From Spirochaetaceae bacterium UBA6243 (GTDB lineage Bacteria; Spirochaetota; Spirochaetia; Treponematales; Rectinemataceae), in assembly GCA_002441395.1 (NCBI GenBank), contig DJVZ01000011.1, positions 30,565 through 52,017 on the forward strand: a stretch of 21,453 nt of DNA, written 5' to 3'. A program made the translations under genes and the position numbers. Below are positions 1 to 8,164 of this stretch, one piece after another; the stretch's first letter is position 1, and the number at the start of each line of letters is the position of its first letter. The notes under the pieces were generated by a model that ran no database searches, was not told the DNA's origin, and saw only the letters and a program-made list of their open reading frames with translations.

Positions 1-83
1 GAGAAAAAATAAAAATAGAATATAGAGAAAAAATACCAACAAAAATCACGAAGGTAAAGAGGATGCCTTTGGCAGATAAAGGA

Positions 84-139
84 AAAGGCCCGCACCAAGC
101 GTCTTTGAAGCATCAACGAACTTTTAAAAGCGGGCCTTT
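84..139 (-). terminator. Probable terminator of the kbl operon
   Basis: A perfect 10-bp inverted repeat (aaaggcccgc at 84-93, gcgggccttt at 130-139) lies just downstream of the kbl stop codon. Read on the minus strand, the hairpin is followed by a T-rich run (ttttccttt). The 36-nt loop is long for an intrinsic terminator and contains a small self-complementary piece (cttttaaaag), so the folded structure may be branched. Its position at the end of a co-directional gene run supports the call. Positions 1-83 are AT-rich and I see no gene there. Confidence 0.65.
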
Positions 140-145
140 CCGCGC

Positions 146-1375
146 TCAAATTACTCCCAGTTTCTTGCCGACTTTCTTGAAAGCCCCGACGGCCGCACGG
201 ATCTGCGTCTCCGAGTGTGCCGCCGATATCTGCACGCGAATGCGCGCCTTGCCTTTCGGAACCACCGGGAAAGAGAAGCCTATGACATAGATGCCTTCGT
301 CGAGCAGGTCATCCGCCATGCGATGGGCAAGCTTTTCATCATAGAGCATCACGGGACAGATGGGATGTTCCCCGGGCCGGATATCAAAGCCCGCTTCGGT
401 CATGAGCCCGCGGAAGAGCTTCGTATTCGTCTCGAGCCGGTCGCGCAATTCCGTCGATTCGGTAAGAATACGAAGCGCGCGCAGGGTCCCGCCGACAATC
501 GCCGGCGCGAGCGTGTTCGAAAAAAGATAGGGGCGACCCTTTTGCCGCATATACTCGACGATTTCTTTTCGCGAAGCGATGACACCCCCGGACGCGCCGC
601 CAAGCGCCTTCCCGAACGTCGTGGTGATAATATCCACTCTGCCCGCAACACCGCAGTGCTCCCACGTGCCCCGCCCGTGCGCCCCCATGAAGCCGGTCGC
701 GTGAGAATCGTCCACCATCACGAGCGCGTCATAGTGTTCTGCCAAGTCGCAAATGGCGTTTAGATTGGCGATGTCCCCGTCCATGGAAAACACTCCATCG
801 GTCGCGATCATTATCACATGGCTGCCGCGCGCTTCCTTCAGACAGCGCTCAAGCCCCTTGAGGGATTTGCCCGTCTCCGGGTCAGTCTCTTCGACATCGC
901 GCATGTCGGCATGTTTGTATATCCAGCGCTTTGCCTTGCAGAGCCTCACGCCGTCGATAATCGACGCGTGATTAAGACTGTCCGTGATAATCGCCGAGTC
1001 CTCGTCGAGCAAGGGTTCGAACACCGCGCCGTTCGCGTCGAAACACGATGAAAAAAGGATCGCATCCTCCGTGCCCAGGAAATCGGCCACGCTTCGCTCA
1101 AGCTCTTTGTGCTGAGCTTGCGTGCCGCATATAAAGCGCACCGAAGACAAGCCATAGCCATACTTTTGCATCGCTTCGACAGCCGCCGCGCGAATGCGCG
1201 AATCGTCCGACAGACCGAGATAATTGTTCGCACAGAAATTCAATACTTCTTTGCCGTCCGAGACCCTGATCGACGCGCCCTGCGCTGTCACGATCACACG
1301 CTCGTCCTTGTAAGTTCCGTCCGCCCGGATCGTATCCAGTTTCTGTGTCAGTTCTTCCTTCAATCTTCCATACAT
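146..1375 (-). CDS. kbl: Glycine C-acetyltransferase (2-amino-3-ketobutyrate CoA ligase)
   Basis: PLP-dependent alpha-oxoamine synthase. It cleaves 2-amino-3-ketobutyrate (from threonine) with CoA to glycine and acetyl-CoA in the cytosol. The 409-residue protein is full length and shows the family signatures: NNYLGL near 50, NHASIIDG near 135-142, ATDGVFSMDGD near 191-201, DDSHATG at 222-228, and the PLP lysine K256 in TTTFGKALGG. Compared with my memory of the E. coli enzyme (398 aa) there is a short extra stretch around 160-173. The ATG has a GAGGTGA ribosome site a few bases upstream. It is the last gene of a minus-strand run, 15 bp after the rhomboid gene. The usual partner, threonine dehydrogenase (tdh), is not in the window, so the substrate source is not visible. 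Other members of the family (KAS-type synthases) are less likely given the overall match. Confidence 0.95.
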   Translation of the reverse strand: MYGRLKEELTQKLDTIRADGTYKDERVIVTAQGASIRVSDGKEVLNFCANNYLGLSDDSRIRAAAVEAMQKYGYGLSSVRFICGTQAQHKELERSVADFLGTEDAILFSSCFDANGAVFEPLLDEDSAIITDSLNHASIIDGVRLCKAKRWIYKHADMRDVEETDPETGKSLKGLERCLKEARGSHVIMIATDGVFSMDGDIANLNAICDLAEHYDALVMVDDSHATGFMGAHGRGTWEHCGVAGRVDIITTTFGKALGGASGGVIASRKEIVEYMRQKGRPYLFSNTLAPAIVGGTLRALRILTESTELRDRLETNTKLFRGLMTEAGFDIRPGEHPICPVMLYDEKLAHRMADDLLDEGIYVIGFSFPVVPKGKARIRVQISAAHSETQIRAAVGAFKKVGKKLGVI

Positions 1376-1390
1376 ATTGTCACCTCGAAT

Positions 1391-1945
1391 TTATTTTTTG
1401 TGATAAAAGCCCAGGGCACTGCCCACAAGACCCCCGATGATGTGCGAGAACTGAGAGATGTTGTCCTGCTTTGTGAGCGCGTCCCATACCTGGCCGCCAA
1501 GATACACGATCATGATCAAAATGAAGGTGAGCGGTACTTCGCCTTTTGAAAAATTCGTGATCGAAGAGAGCATTATCATCATGAACACCACCCCCGATGC
1601 CCCAAGAAGCACAACATGCGGAAACAAAAGGGCATTTGAGAGTCCTGTCGCAAGCGCGGTGATCAGAATACTCAAAAGCAAAAAGCCCGAACCGTATACG
1701 CTCTCCAGAATCGGTCCCAAAAGCAGTATCATCGTAAAATTGCTAATGAAGTGCTGGATGTTCTCGTGCCCGAGCACATGGGTAAAAAGCTTTATATAAT
1801 CAATAAATACATTTGTTCGGAAAGGCGCTGGCGTTGAAAAAAAAGAAAGGATGATATTGGGCGCGATGGTCTGGCTCAGAATGAGCACAATCGCGGCAAG
1901 CAACGTGAACGTCAGCGTCACTGGTGCGTTATAGCGAATACGCAT
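1391..1945 (-). CDS. Rhomboid-family intramembrane serine protease
   Basis: A 184-residue integral membrane protein with about six hydrophobic segments. It carries the rhomboid catalytic pattern: H65 and N69 in HFISN (the HxxxN element of TM2), the nucleophile S117 in GASG, and the general base H168 in SHIIGGLVGSALGF on the last membrane segment. The catalytic dyad is intact, so an active protease cleaving membrane-anchored substrates is likely. The substrate cannot be told from sequence. The protein is compact, with almost no soluble domain. A good GGAGG site precedes the ATG. It sits 30 bp after xth and 15 bp before kbl in the same direction, so it is probably cotranscribed without an obvious functional link. 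Confidence 0.87.
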   Translation of the reverse strand: MRIRYNAPVTLTFTLLAAIVLILSQTIAPNIILSFFSTPAPFRTNVFIDYIKLFTHVLGHENIQHFISNFTMILLLGPILESVYGSGFLLLSILITALATGLSNALLFPHVVLLGASGVVFMMIMLSSITNFSKGEVPLTFILIMIVYLGGQVWDALTKQDNISQFSHIIGGLVGSALGFYHKK

Positions 1946-1975
1946 GCAAAATCCTCCGCAAAAAGCACTCTTATA

Positions 1976-2758
1976 TCATATGTCGAGAAAGAGCGACACC
2001 GGACAATGGTCCGAGCCCATGACTTCAGGGTGAATGTCCGCCGCCGCGAGCGCGGGCGCGAATTCCGGATCCACACAGTGGTAATCGAGGCGCCAGCCGA
2101 TATTTTTTTCTCGCGCTTTGGGGGCACGGTAGCTCCACCACGAATAATGCCCCGGTTCTTTGCAAAACCACCGGAATGTGTCGATGTAGCCTTCGGAGAC
2201 AAATTGATCCATCCAGGCACGCTCTTCGGGCAAATAGCCGGCATTTCCTTCGTTCTGTTCAGGGCGGGCAAGGTCGATGGGCGTATGCGCGATGTTATAA
2301 TCGCCCGCGACGACCACGTGCTTGCCCTTTACGCGCTGCCGGTCGCAGAATTTCAACATGGCATCACAGAAGCGCAGTTTGTAATCGAGGCGCGCCCCCG
2401 CCTCCTGGCTGTTCGGGAAATATGCGCTCACGATCACAAAGCCGCCATAATCGGCGACCACCGTTCTCCCTTCGAGATCGAATTCAGGTATGCCCAGGCC
2501 CGACACGGAAACGGGCTCGCGCAACGCATAGAAACCTGTCCCCGAATACCCTTTTCGCTCGGCAAAGGCCCAGAAACTGTGATACCGCACGCCGCTGCGC
2601 GCCACCGGATGGCGAAGGTCTTCGGTCAACTGAGGCTCCTGCAATTTGATTTCTTGCATACAAATAAAATCGGCATCAGAAGCTTCAACCCACTCCAGCA
2701 GGCCCTTCTGGGCGCAGGCGCGAAGGCCGTTCACATTCCATGAATAGCTTTTTATCAT
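1976..2758 (-). CDS. xth: Exodeoxyribonuclease III / class II AP endonuclease
   Basis: Base-excision repair enzyme of the Xth/APE1 family. It cuts 5' of abasic sites and trims 3' blocking groups and 3' ends. The 260-residue sequence has every catalytic motif: SWNVNG at 6-11, the metal ligand E36 in MQEIK, GYSGTGFY at 70-77, Y113 in SAYFPN, D153 and N155 in AGDYN, RLDY at 223-226, and the final GSDHCPV with D250/H251. Length is normal. The ribosome site (GGAG) overlaps the end of the upstream ROK gene, leaving only 12 bp between them, which implies translational coupling or at least cotranscription. The ExoA/Xth call is firm; the biological role in this operon beyond DNA repair is not suggested by the neighbours. 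Confidence 0.95.
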   Translation of the reverse strand: MIKSYSWNVNGLRACAQKGLLEWVEASDADFICMQEIKLQEPQLTEDLRHPVARSGVRYHSFWAFAERKGYSGTGFYALREPVSVSGLGIPEFDLEGRTVVADYGGFVIVSAYFPNSQEAGARLDYKLRFCDAMLKFCDRQRVKGKHVVVAGDYNIAHTPIDLARPEQNEGNAGYLPEERAWMDQFVSEGYIDTFRWFCKEPGHYSWWSYRAPKAREKNIGWRLDYHCVDPEFAPALAAADIHPEVMGSDHCPVSLFLDI

Positions 2759-2770
2759 CCGCGTTCTCCG

Positions 2771-3994
2771 TCATTCGGCTGTCATTCCGGAATTTCTAAA
2801 TTCATAACCATGAGCAAAATATTCTTCATAGATCAGATCGCAGGCAGCTTTGCACGCCAGGGTCGGATTATATTCCGACGCGATGATTTTCGCTTCTGGA
2901 GGACCGAATCTCTGGTCATTGCGCATAAAATCGACTGAAGCGTCCTTGGCGAGGCGTTCCGACAAGCATTTCGAGCGGGTGACAATCACAACCGCCTCGG
3001 GTGCCAGAAGACGCCGGATGTCCCGCACGGCATGTGTTGACGCTTCCAGAATCGGCGCCAGCGCCGCATCGGCCCCGCGTCTGTTTTCCGACAGAATTCT
3101 CTCTGCGTCCTCAATACCAGTGCAGGATCCGATATGTGAAAGCGCGCTGCACACAGTGTCTTCATTCAAATAGAGCTCAAGACATCCCCGATTGCCACAT
3201 GAGCAGGCGGGTCCTGCGGGGTCGACGGACAAATGCCCCACCTCGAACGCGGTGCGGCTGCGGTCCGAAACCAGCTTGCCGTTCTGGATAAACGCTCCTC
3301 CCACACCAGCCCGGACAAGAAACAAAAAAAGCGAAGAGACACCATATGCCTGGCCATATCGATGCTCCGCAAGCGCTACGATCGAAGCATTGTTGGTGAC
3401 CACTACGGGCACTGAAAAACGTTTTCGCAGGCGCTGCGCAAGCGGAAATTCGGTCATTCCGGGGATTCGGGCATAATACTGCACGACGCCCGTCGTCGCT
3501 CTCACGGAACCAGGCGCCCCAACGCCAATACCGACCAATTTGTCCGATTCGATTGCAGATTCCGCGAGCATGTCGCGAATCAGATTCGCGATAAGCTCGA
3601 GCGCACCTTCTGCAGAAGGGGGAGATGCAAAGCACACGGTGCGCTCGGCGATGAGGTTCCCCGCAAAATCCTGGATAATGGCAGCCGCGGATCGTGCCCA
3701 AAAATCTACACCGACTACATAGGCTGCATTCGCGCGGATCCGGTAATACACGGGTTGACGCCCTTTTCTGCGGTGTTTCGAAGCATACGCATCAGGCACG
3801 GGAACTGCTTCGATGAGCCCTCGCTGTTCCAAACTGGAAAATATGCGGAACACTGTAGGCGCTTTTAAGCCTGTGCATTGAACTGCCTTGCTCTGGGACA
3901 GAGAACCAAGGCGAAAAATCAGACGGAGCACAAGACGCTGATTGCGTTCGCGAATGAGATGCGCCCGCTCCGGGTGTTGTTCTTCCTGCGTCAT
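2771..3994 (-). CDS. ROK-family transcriptional repressor (NagC/Mlc/XylR type)
   Basis: A 407-residue two-part protein. An N-terminal winged helix-turn-helix (about residues 15-85, with a recognition-helix region around SQSKAVQCTGLKAPTVFR and a basic wing KHRRKGRQP) is followed by a ROK sugar-sensing domain. The ROK zinc site is intact: EVGH at 251-254 and C264, C266, C271 in CSCGNRGC. The phosphate-binding DxGGT of ROK sugar kinases is absent (GVDFWARS at 95-102), and the catalytic-base Asp of the usual NDAN is Asn here (NNAS at 201-204). It is therefore a regulator and not a kinase. The effector sugar and targets are unknown. The start codon overlaps the stop of the upstream 104-aa gene as ATGA, with an AAGGAAGG-like site, so the two are coupled. 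Confidence 0.86.
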   Translation of the reverse strand: MTQEEQHPERAHLIRERNQRLVLRLIFRLGSLSQSKAVQCTGLKAPTVFRIFSSLEQRGLIEAVPVPDAYASKHRRKGRQPVYYRIRANAAYVVGVDFWARSAAAIIQDFAGNLIAERTVCFASPPSAEGALELIANLIRDMLAESAIESDKLVGIGVGAPGSVRATTGVVQYYARIPGMTEFPLAQRLRKRFSVPVVVTNNASIVALAEHRYGQAYGVSSLFLFLVRAGVGGAFIQNGKLVSDRSRTAFEVGHLSVDPAGPACSCGNRGCLELYLNEDTVCSALSHIGSCTGIEDAERILSENRRGADAALAPILEASTHAVRDIRRLLAPEAVVIVTRSKCLSERLAKDASVDFMRNDQRFGPPEAKIIASEYNPTLACKAACDLIYEEYFAHGYEFRNSGMTAE

Positions 3995-4305
3995 GTGCCT
4001 TCCTTGCTCCCCATAATCGAATCGATAAGCTTTTTCAGCTCAACATCGATATCGCCCTTTTCTTCGACGCGGCTCATGTCTATCTGGAATACGCCGTCGC
4101 GAAACACGATCGGACCGCGCTCGGACGGCAGGGAAATTTCCTCATCCTCTTGTTCCAATTTTGCAAGAGCGCGCACATAGCTGTCTTTTTCTTCATTCCG
4201 GGAATGCCTATAGCTATCCTCAGCCGGCATCGAGCGCCACGAAGGCTGTACGTATCGGGCCATTCCAAACCGAAGGCTGCTGTATTGTTCAGATTCCTGA
4301 TTCAT
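3991..4305 (-). CDS. Hypothetical protein, first gene of the ROK-xth-rhomboid-kbl run
   Basis: I do not recognise this 104-residue protein. It is hydrophilic, has no membrane segment or signal peptide, and has an acidic middle (EQEDEEISLPSE) and a C-terminal segment likely to form a helix (VELKKLIDSIM). A downstream ATG at 4263 (protein MARYVQPSW...) is an alternative start; neither has a clear Shine-Dalgarno sequence. It is supported as a real gene by its ATGA overlap with the ROK start and by filling the space between that gene and the divergent promoter region. A size and composition like this would suit a small adaptor or regulatory protein, but that is only a guess. Confidence 0.6.
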   Translation of the reverse strand: MNQESEQYSSLRFGMARYVQPSWRSMPAEDSYRHSRNEEKDSYVRALAKLEQEDEEISLPSERGPIVFRDGVFQIDMSRVEEKGDIDVELKKLIDSIMGSKEGT

Positions 4306-4382
4306 GGGAGATTACAGGATATACCCAGCGCTCCATATCCGCAACTACCTCATTTCTTTAAAGGCTATGGTATACTAGGTTC
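4306..4382. promoter_or_regulatory. Divergent promoter region with extended -10 for the JAMM-DinG gene
   Basis: This 77-bp gap separates two divergent gene runs. On the plus strand an extended -10 element, TGGTATACT (4368-4376), ends only 6 bp before the ATG at 4383, so transcription should begin at or next to the start codon. I find no convincing -35, which is normal for extended -10 promoters, and no good ribosome site beyond a weak AGG. For the minus-strand run a weak candidate is TTGCGG and, 17 bp on, TATCCT, again placed close to the start at 4305. Confidence 0.55.
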
Positions 4383-6902
4383 ATGGGGAAAAAACACGGC
4401 GCCGTTGTCGACGCAGGAACACGCTTTTCATCAGAGACTCAGGATAAGCTCCGTGACGCCATCCTTGGCATGGAAGGGAGAGAAGTCTTTGCGATAGGCG
4501 CACTCGATGCGTCCGGCATGGTTCAAAACCTCGAAATTGTGGCCCGGGGAACAGAGGGCGCCGTCGCGGCCCCGTTTCGCTATAGAACACATGCGCAGGT
4601 GCTTATCCACAACCACCCTTCGGGAACGCTTTTCCCTTCGGACGCGGACATTGCCGTCGCCGCGGAAGCGGGAGCCGAGGGTATTGGCAGTTATATCGTA
4701 GACAATGAAGTATCGCAGGTGCTGGTCGTTGCCGAGCCTGCCCGTTTCAAAACAATTCGCCCCCTCAATGCGGAGGAAATCGCGGCCGTCCTCGATACAG
4801 ATGGCAAGCTTTCGCGCGTCATGCCCGAATTCGAGGCGCGCGCGTCGCAGGTCGACATGGCCCACGATGTCACGCAAGTCATCTCCGATGGCGGCATCCT
4901 CGTCGCCGAGGCCGGCACTGGTGTCGGCAAATCTTTCGCGTATCTCATTCCGGCACTGGCATGGGCCATCGGCAACAGCGAACGTGTCGTCATTTCTACC
5001 GCGACGATCAATCTTCAGCAGCAAATTTTCAAAAAAGACTTCCCTATTGTGAGCTCGCTCTTCAAAAAGCCGGCAAAGGCCGCGGTCGTCAAGGGACGGG
5101 GAAACTATCTCTGCAGGCGCCGACTCTACGAAGCAATCGAAGAGGACGCTTTATTTTCAGATTCATCCATCAAATTGAGGCAGATTCTGGAATGGGACAA
5201 TAATGGCGGAAGCGGGGACAAGGCTGATCTGTCGCTCCCCGACGACGATCCAATCTGGAACCGCGTATGTTCCGAGGGCGACTATTGTCTCTCTTCGCGC
5301 TGTCCACACCACGACAAATGCCACATCATGCGGGTCAGGCTCGAAGCGGCGAGCGCTCAGCTCATAATAGCCAATCACCATGTACTGCTCGCGGATTTGG
5401 AGGCGAAGCGCACCCGCGAGGGAGCTCTGAACACCATTCTGCCTTCGTATCAAGCGCTGGTGCTCGATGAAGCTCACGCGCTGGAGGGCAGCGCGACCGG
5501 TCTCTTCTCCGAAACATTTTCGAAGCGGTCTGTCCAGAGGCTTCTCGCGCGGCTTTTCCGGCGAAAAAAGCGAGCGCAGGCAGGAATACTTCCTTCCCTC
5601 TACAGGCTGCCGGATGTCCCTCCCGCGTTCATCGACACGGCGCGCTCGCAAGCTGAAAAAGCAGGCGCGGCCGTCGATGCGTTCAATGCGGCTGCCATCG
5701 CCGCGTTTCCGGAAAAGGAATCGAGCCTCCTGGTACGGAGCCTCAATGGCCTGAATCGCACGGCCTTTCTTTCGGCGCTGCAAAATCTTGAGCGCGACGT
5801 TGTAATGCTCGTGACGCGCCTCGACGAAATCTTTGAGGCAATATCCCCCGAACTCGAGGATGAGGAGAGTGTGATCGACCTCAGGCTCACCATGCGCTCG
5901 CTCCAGGAAGCAGCGGCCCTCATCCCTCGGTTTAAAACCCCGGAGGCGGAACCGGGCACCATTTTCTGGCTCCAGATCGATCACAGAAACCCCAGGGAGA
6001 CAATAGTCATATGCACGGCGACACCTCTGGAAGTGGCCCCCCTCCTCGCCGAGCGGCTGTTCAGCAAAATCCGTTCCTGTATATGCACCAGCGCGACACT
6101 GACGATCAACGGCTCGTTCCGGTGGTGGCGGAGCCGTGCGGGACTTCCGGGGAAGCATGTCGAAGCGACATACCTTTCCGACACTATGTCCGAAGAACCG
6201 AGCCTTTTGCAAAACACCCATATACTTGAAAAAAGCTATCCTTCGCCTTTCCCTTACTCGCGCCATGCGATGCTGGCCATCGACACCAGCGCCCCTCTGC
6301 CGGATGCATCTCAATTCCAATCCTACCTGAATGACGCGGTGACGAAGCTCCTGCACGCATCGCGGGGAAGGGCGCTGGTGCTGTTTACAAGCCACAAAGT
6401 GCTCCGCGATACCTACGACGCGGTCGCTCCGCTCCTCGAAAAAGAAGGCATTCTGGCGCTTCGACAGGGACAAAAAGACCGGTACTCACTCCTGCATACC
6501 TTTATCCACGATATTTCGAGTGTGCTCTTTGCGACGGAGTCGTTCTGGGAAGGAGTCGATGCGCCGGGGGAAACACTTTCGCTCGTCATCATCACAAAAC
6601 TGCCCTTCCGCGTGCCGACCGACCCCATTCAATCCTCGAGGGCCGCGGCGATCGACGCCCGAGGTGGCAATTCTTTTGTCGAAATGAGCATTCCCGAGGC
6701 CGTAATTCTTTTCAAACAAGGGTTTGGAAGGCTCATTCGCCATTCGAACGACAGAGGTGTCGTCGCGGTGCTCGACGTACGAATCGCAAAAAAAACATAC
6801 GGAAATCTTTTCGTCGCAAGTCTGCCGAAATGCAGGCTGGAAACCGGGCCCCTGGACCAGATTTGTACCAGTGTGGCAGAATTCCTCGACGATGAAAGGT
6901 AG
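4383..6902 (+). CDS. DinG/XPD-family iron-sulfur helicase with N-terminal JAMM (RadC-like) domain
   Basis: An 839-residue superfamily 2 helicase. Residues about 15-130 form a JAMM/MPN-type domain with E34 and the metal motif H76-N-H78, S86, D89 (HxH-x7-SxxD), like RadC. The DinG helicase follows: Walker A GTGVGKS at 178-184, DEAH at 362-365, a motif with CTSATL, FATESFWEGVDAPG, and motif VI QGFGRLIRHSNDRG. Cysteines C244, C302, C307 and C313 match the 4Fe-4S pattern of DinG/XPD, including the C-x4-C-x5-C spacing; C296 is an extra cysteine. DinG-type enzymes unwind DNA 5'-to-3' and resolve R-loops or G-quadruplexes. All helicase and metal motifs are intact, so both halves may be active. The target of the JAMM domain is unknown. 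An extended -10 lies directly before the ATG, suggesting a leaderless mRNA. It is first in a run with manA. Confidence 0.92.
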   Translation: MGKKHGAVVDAGTRFSSETQDKLRDAILGMEGREVFAIGALDASGMVQNLEIVARGTEGAVAAPFRYRTHAQVLIHNHPSGTLFPSDADIAVAAEAGAEGIGSYIVDNEVSQVLVVAEPARFKTIRPLNAEEIAAVLDTDGKLSRVMPEFEARASQVDMAHDVTQVISDGGILVAEAGTGVGKSFAYLIPALAWAIGNSERVVISTATINLQQQIFKKDFPIVSSLFKKPAKAAVVKGRGNYLCRRRLYEAIEEDALFSDSSIKLRQILEWDNNGGSGDKADLSLPDDDPIWNRVCSEGDYCLSSRCPHHDKCHIMRVRLEAASAQLIIANHHVLLADLEAKRTREGALNTILPSYQALVLDEAHALEGSATGLFSETFSKRSVQRLLARLFRRKKRAQAGILPSLYRLPDVPPAFIDTARSQAEKAGAAVDAFNAAAIAAFPEKESSLLVRSLNGLNRTAFLSALQNLERDVVMLVTRLDEIFEAISPELEDEESVIDLRLTMRSLQEAAALIPRFKTPEAEPGTIFWLQIDHRNPRETIVICTATPLEVAPLLAERLFSKIRSCICTSATLTINGSFRWWRSRAGLPGKHVEATYLSDTMSEEPSLLQNTHILEKSYPSPFPYSRHAMLAIDTSAPLPDASQFQSYLNDAVTKLLHASRGRALVLFTSHKVLRDTYDAVAPLLEKEGILALRQGQKDRYSLLHTFIHDISSVLFATESFWEGVDAPGETLSLVIITKLPFRVPTDPIQSSRAAAIDARGGNSFVEMSIPEAVILFKQGFGRLIRHSNDRGVVAVLDVRIAKKTYGNLFVASLPKCRLETGPLDQICTSVAEFLDDER

Positions 6903-6931
6903 CTGAAAGCATGAACGGAGAGGATTTATCG

Positions 6932-8164
6932 ATGCAAAAAGACCATCAGCGTTTGCCATGCCTTGCACATCTTGAAAATGCTGTCCAGCAGTATGCGTGG
7001 GGCGATACACAGGGAATTCTGCCATTCATCGATGCTCATGCCGGGCCCGGCTACCCCATAGGCGAGGTGTGGATGGGCAGCCACGGACGCGCCCCTTCGA
7101 AGCTGCGGCTTGATGCCGGCTCGCTTCCGCTCGATGAGCTCATCCGGCAGGCTCCACGGCACTGGCTCGGGGACCGCGTCGCCGATCAGTATCACGAATT
7201 GCCTTTTCTCTTTAAAGTGCTCGCCGCGGGTTCCCCGCTCTCGCTTCAGGTACACCCGACACTCAGAGAAGCCCGGGAGGGCTTTGCGAAGGAAGAGCGG
7301 GCGGGTATTCCTCTTTCAGCACCCGAACGCACCTTTAAAGATTCCAACCACAAGCCGGAGCTTGCCGTGGCACTCACGCCCTTTCAGGCGATGGCGGGCT
7401 TTCGCAGCCCTGGCGAAATTTCGGCATTGCTCGGTCCGGAACTCTGCGACGCTTTCAATTTTAAAGGACAGAAGCCGGAGGAACTTCGGAGTTTTGTTCG
7501 ACAAGTATTTTCCATAAAAGGAGATGCGTATCAGACATATGAGACGGGGCTCCGGGTGCGCTCAGAGGGACTCCTCCATTCGAATTCGGGGAAAGAGCGC
7601 GAGGCTGCTGCCATGGTCCTCGACCTTCAGTCTCTGTATCCGCACGATCCGGGTCAATTTGGCCCACTCCTCTTCAACATACTGAACCTGGAGCAGGGGG
7701 AAGGCCTTTTTGTGCCCGCCGGCGTAATTCACGCGTATGTCAAAGGGAGCATTCTCGAAATCATGGCATGCTCCGACAACGTCATCCGGGCCGGCCTCAC
7801 CATCAAGTACATCGATGTCGATCTTCTCTGCGACATACTCAAGCCGCATGCAAAACCAGCGCTGATCAGGCCTGAGTACGAACGTTTCGACTGGGGGAGC
7901 CGCGCCGTCTATGCCACGCCGGCCAGTGAATTCCGCCTCGAATGCCTCGAAGTACAGGCCAATTCGCCGAGTACGGGCATTTCGTATAGCCCCTTCGGAC
8001 CGGAAATCCTGCTGTGCACCGAAGGGGGCTTTCATCTCCGGGCTGAAGAAGAACTGGAACTTCGGGCGCGCACATCGTGTTTTGTCGCCGGTTCCTGCGC
8101 GAAGATTACGCTTGAGGGACAGGGAAAGGTATGGCGCGCCACAGGCGGCGGGCAAGCATCATGA
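6932..8164 (+). CDS. manA: Mannose-6-phosphate isomerase, type I
   Basis: Cupin zinc enzyme interconverting mannose 6-phosphate and fructose 6-phosphate, feeding mannose into glycolysis or supplying GDP-mannose synthesis. The 410-residue form begins at the ATG at 6932, which has a strong GGAGAGG site 7-9 bp upstream. An in-frame ATG at 6911 would add seven residues but has a poorer site. Zinc ligands are visible: Q106 and H108 in SLQVHP, E143 in KPELA and H267 in GVIHAY. Family segments YAWG, GEVWMG and RAGLT are present. The length is normal for the E. coli-like type. It follows the helicase gene by about 30 bp and overlaps the next gene by an ATGA. Confidence 0.93.
   Translation: MQKDHQRLPCLAHLENAVQQYAWGDTQGILPFIDAHAGPGYPIGEVWMGSHGRAPSKLRLDAGSLPLDELIRQAPRHWLGDRVADQYHELPFLFKVLAAGSPLSLQVHPTLREAREGFAKEERAGIPLSAPERTFKDSNHKPELAVALTPFQAMAGFRSPGEISALLGPELCDAFNFKGQKPEELRSFVRQVFSIKGDAYQTYETGLRVRSEGLLHSNSGKEREAAAMVLDLQSLYPHDPGQFGPLLFNILNLEQGEGLFVPAGVIHAYVKGSILEIMACSDNVIRAGLTIKYIDVDLLCDILKPHAKPALIRPEYERFDWGSRAVYATPASEFRLECLEVQANSPSTGISYSPFGPEILLCTEGGFHLRAEEELELRARTSCFVAGSCAKITLEGQGKVWRATGGGQAS

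Noticed and set aside
63..290. 75-codon plus-strand ORF at the left edge
   Set aside because: It runs through the terminator hairpin into the antisense of kbl and shows no motif.
5163..6473. 436-codon minus-strand open frame inside the helicase gene
   Set aside because: Antisense to DEAH and other essential helicase motifs; Arg-rich shadow translation.
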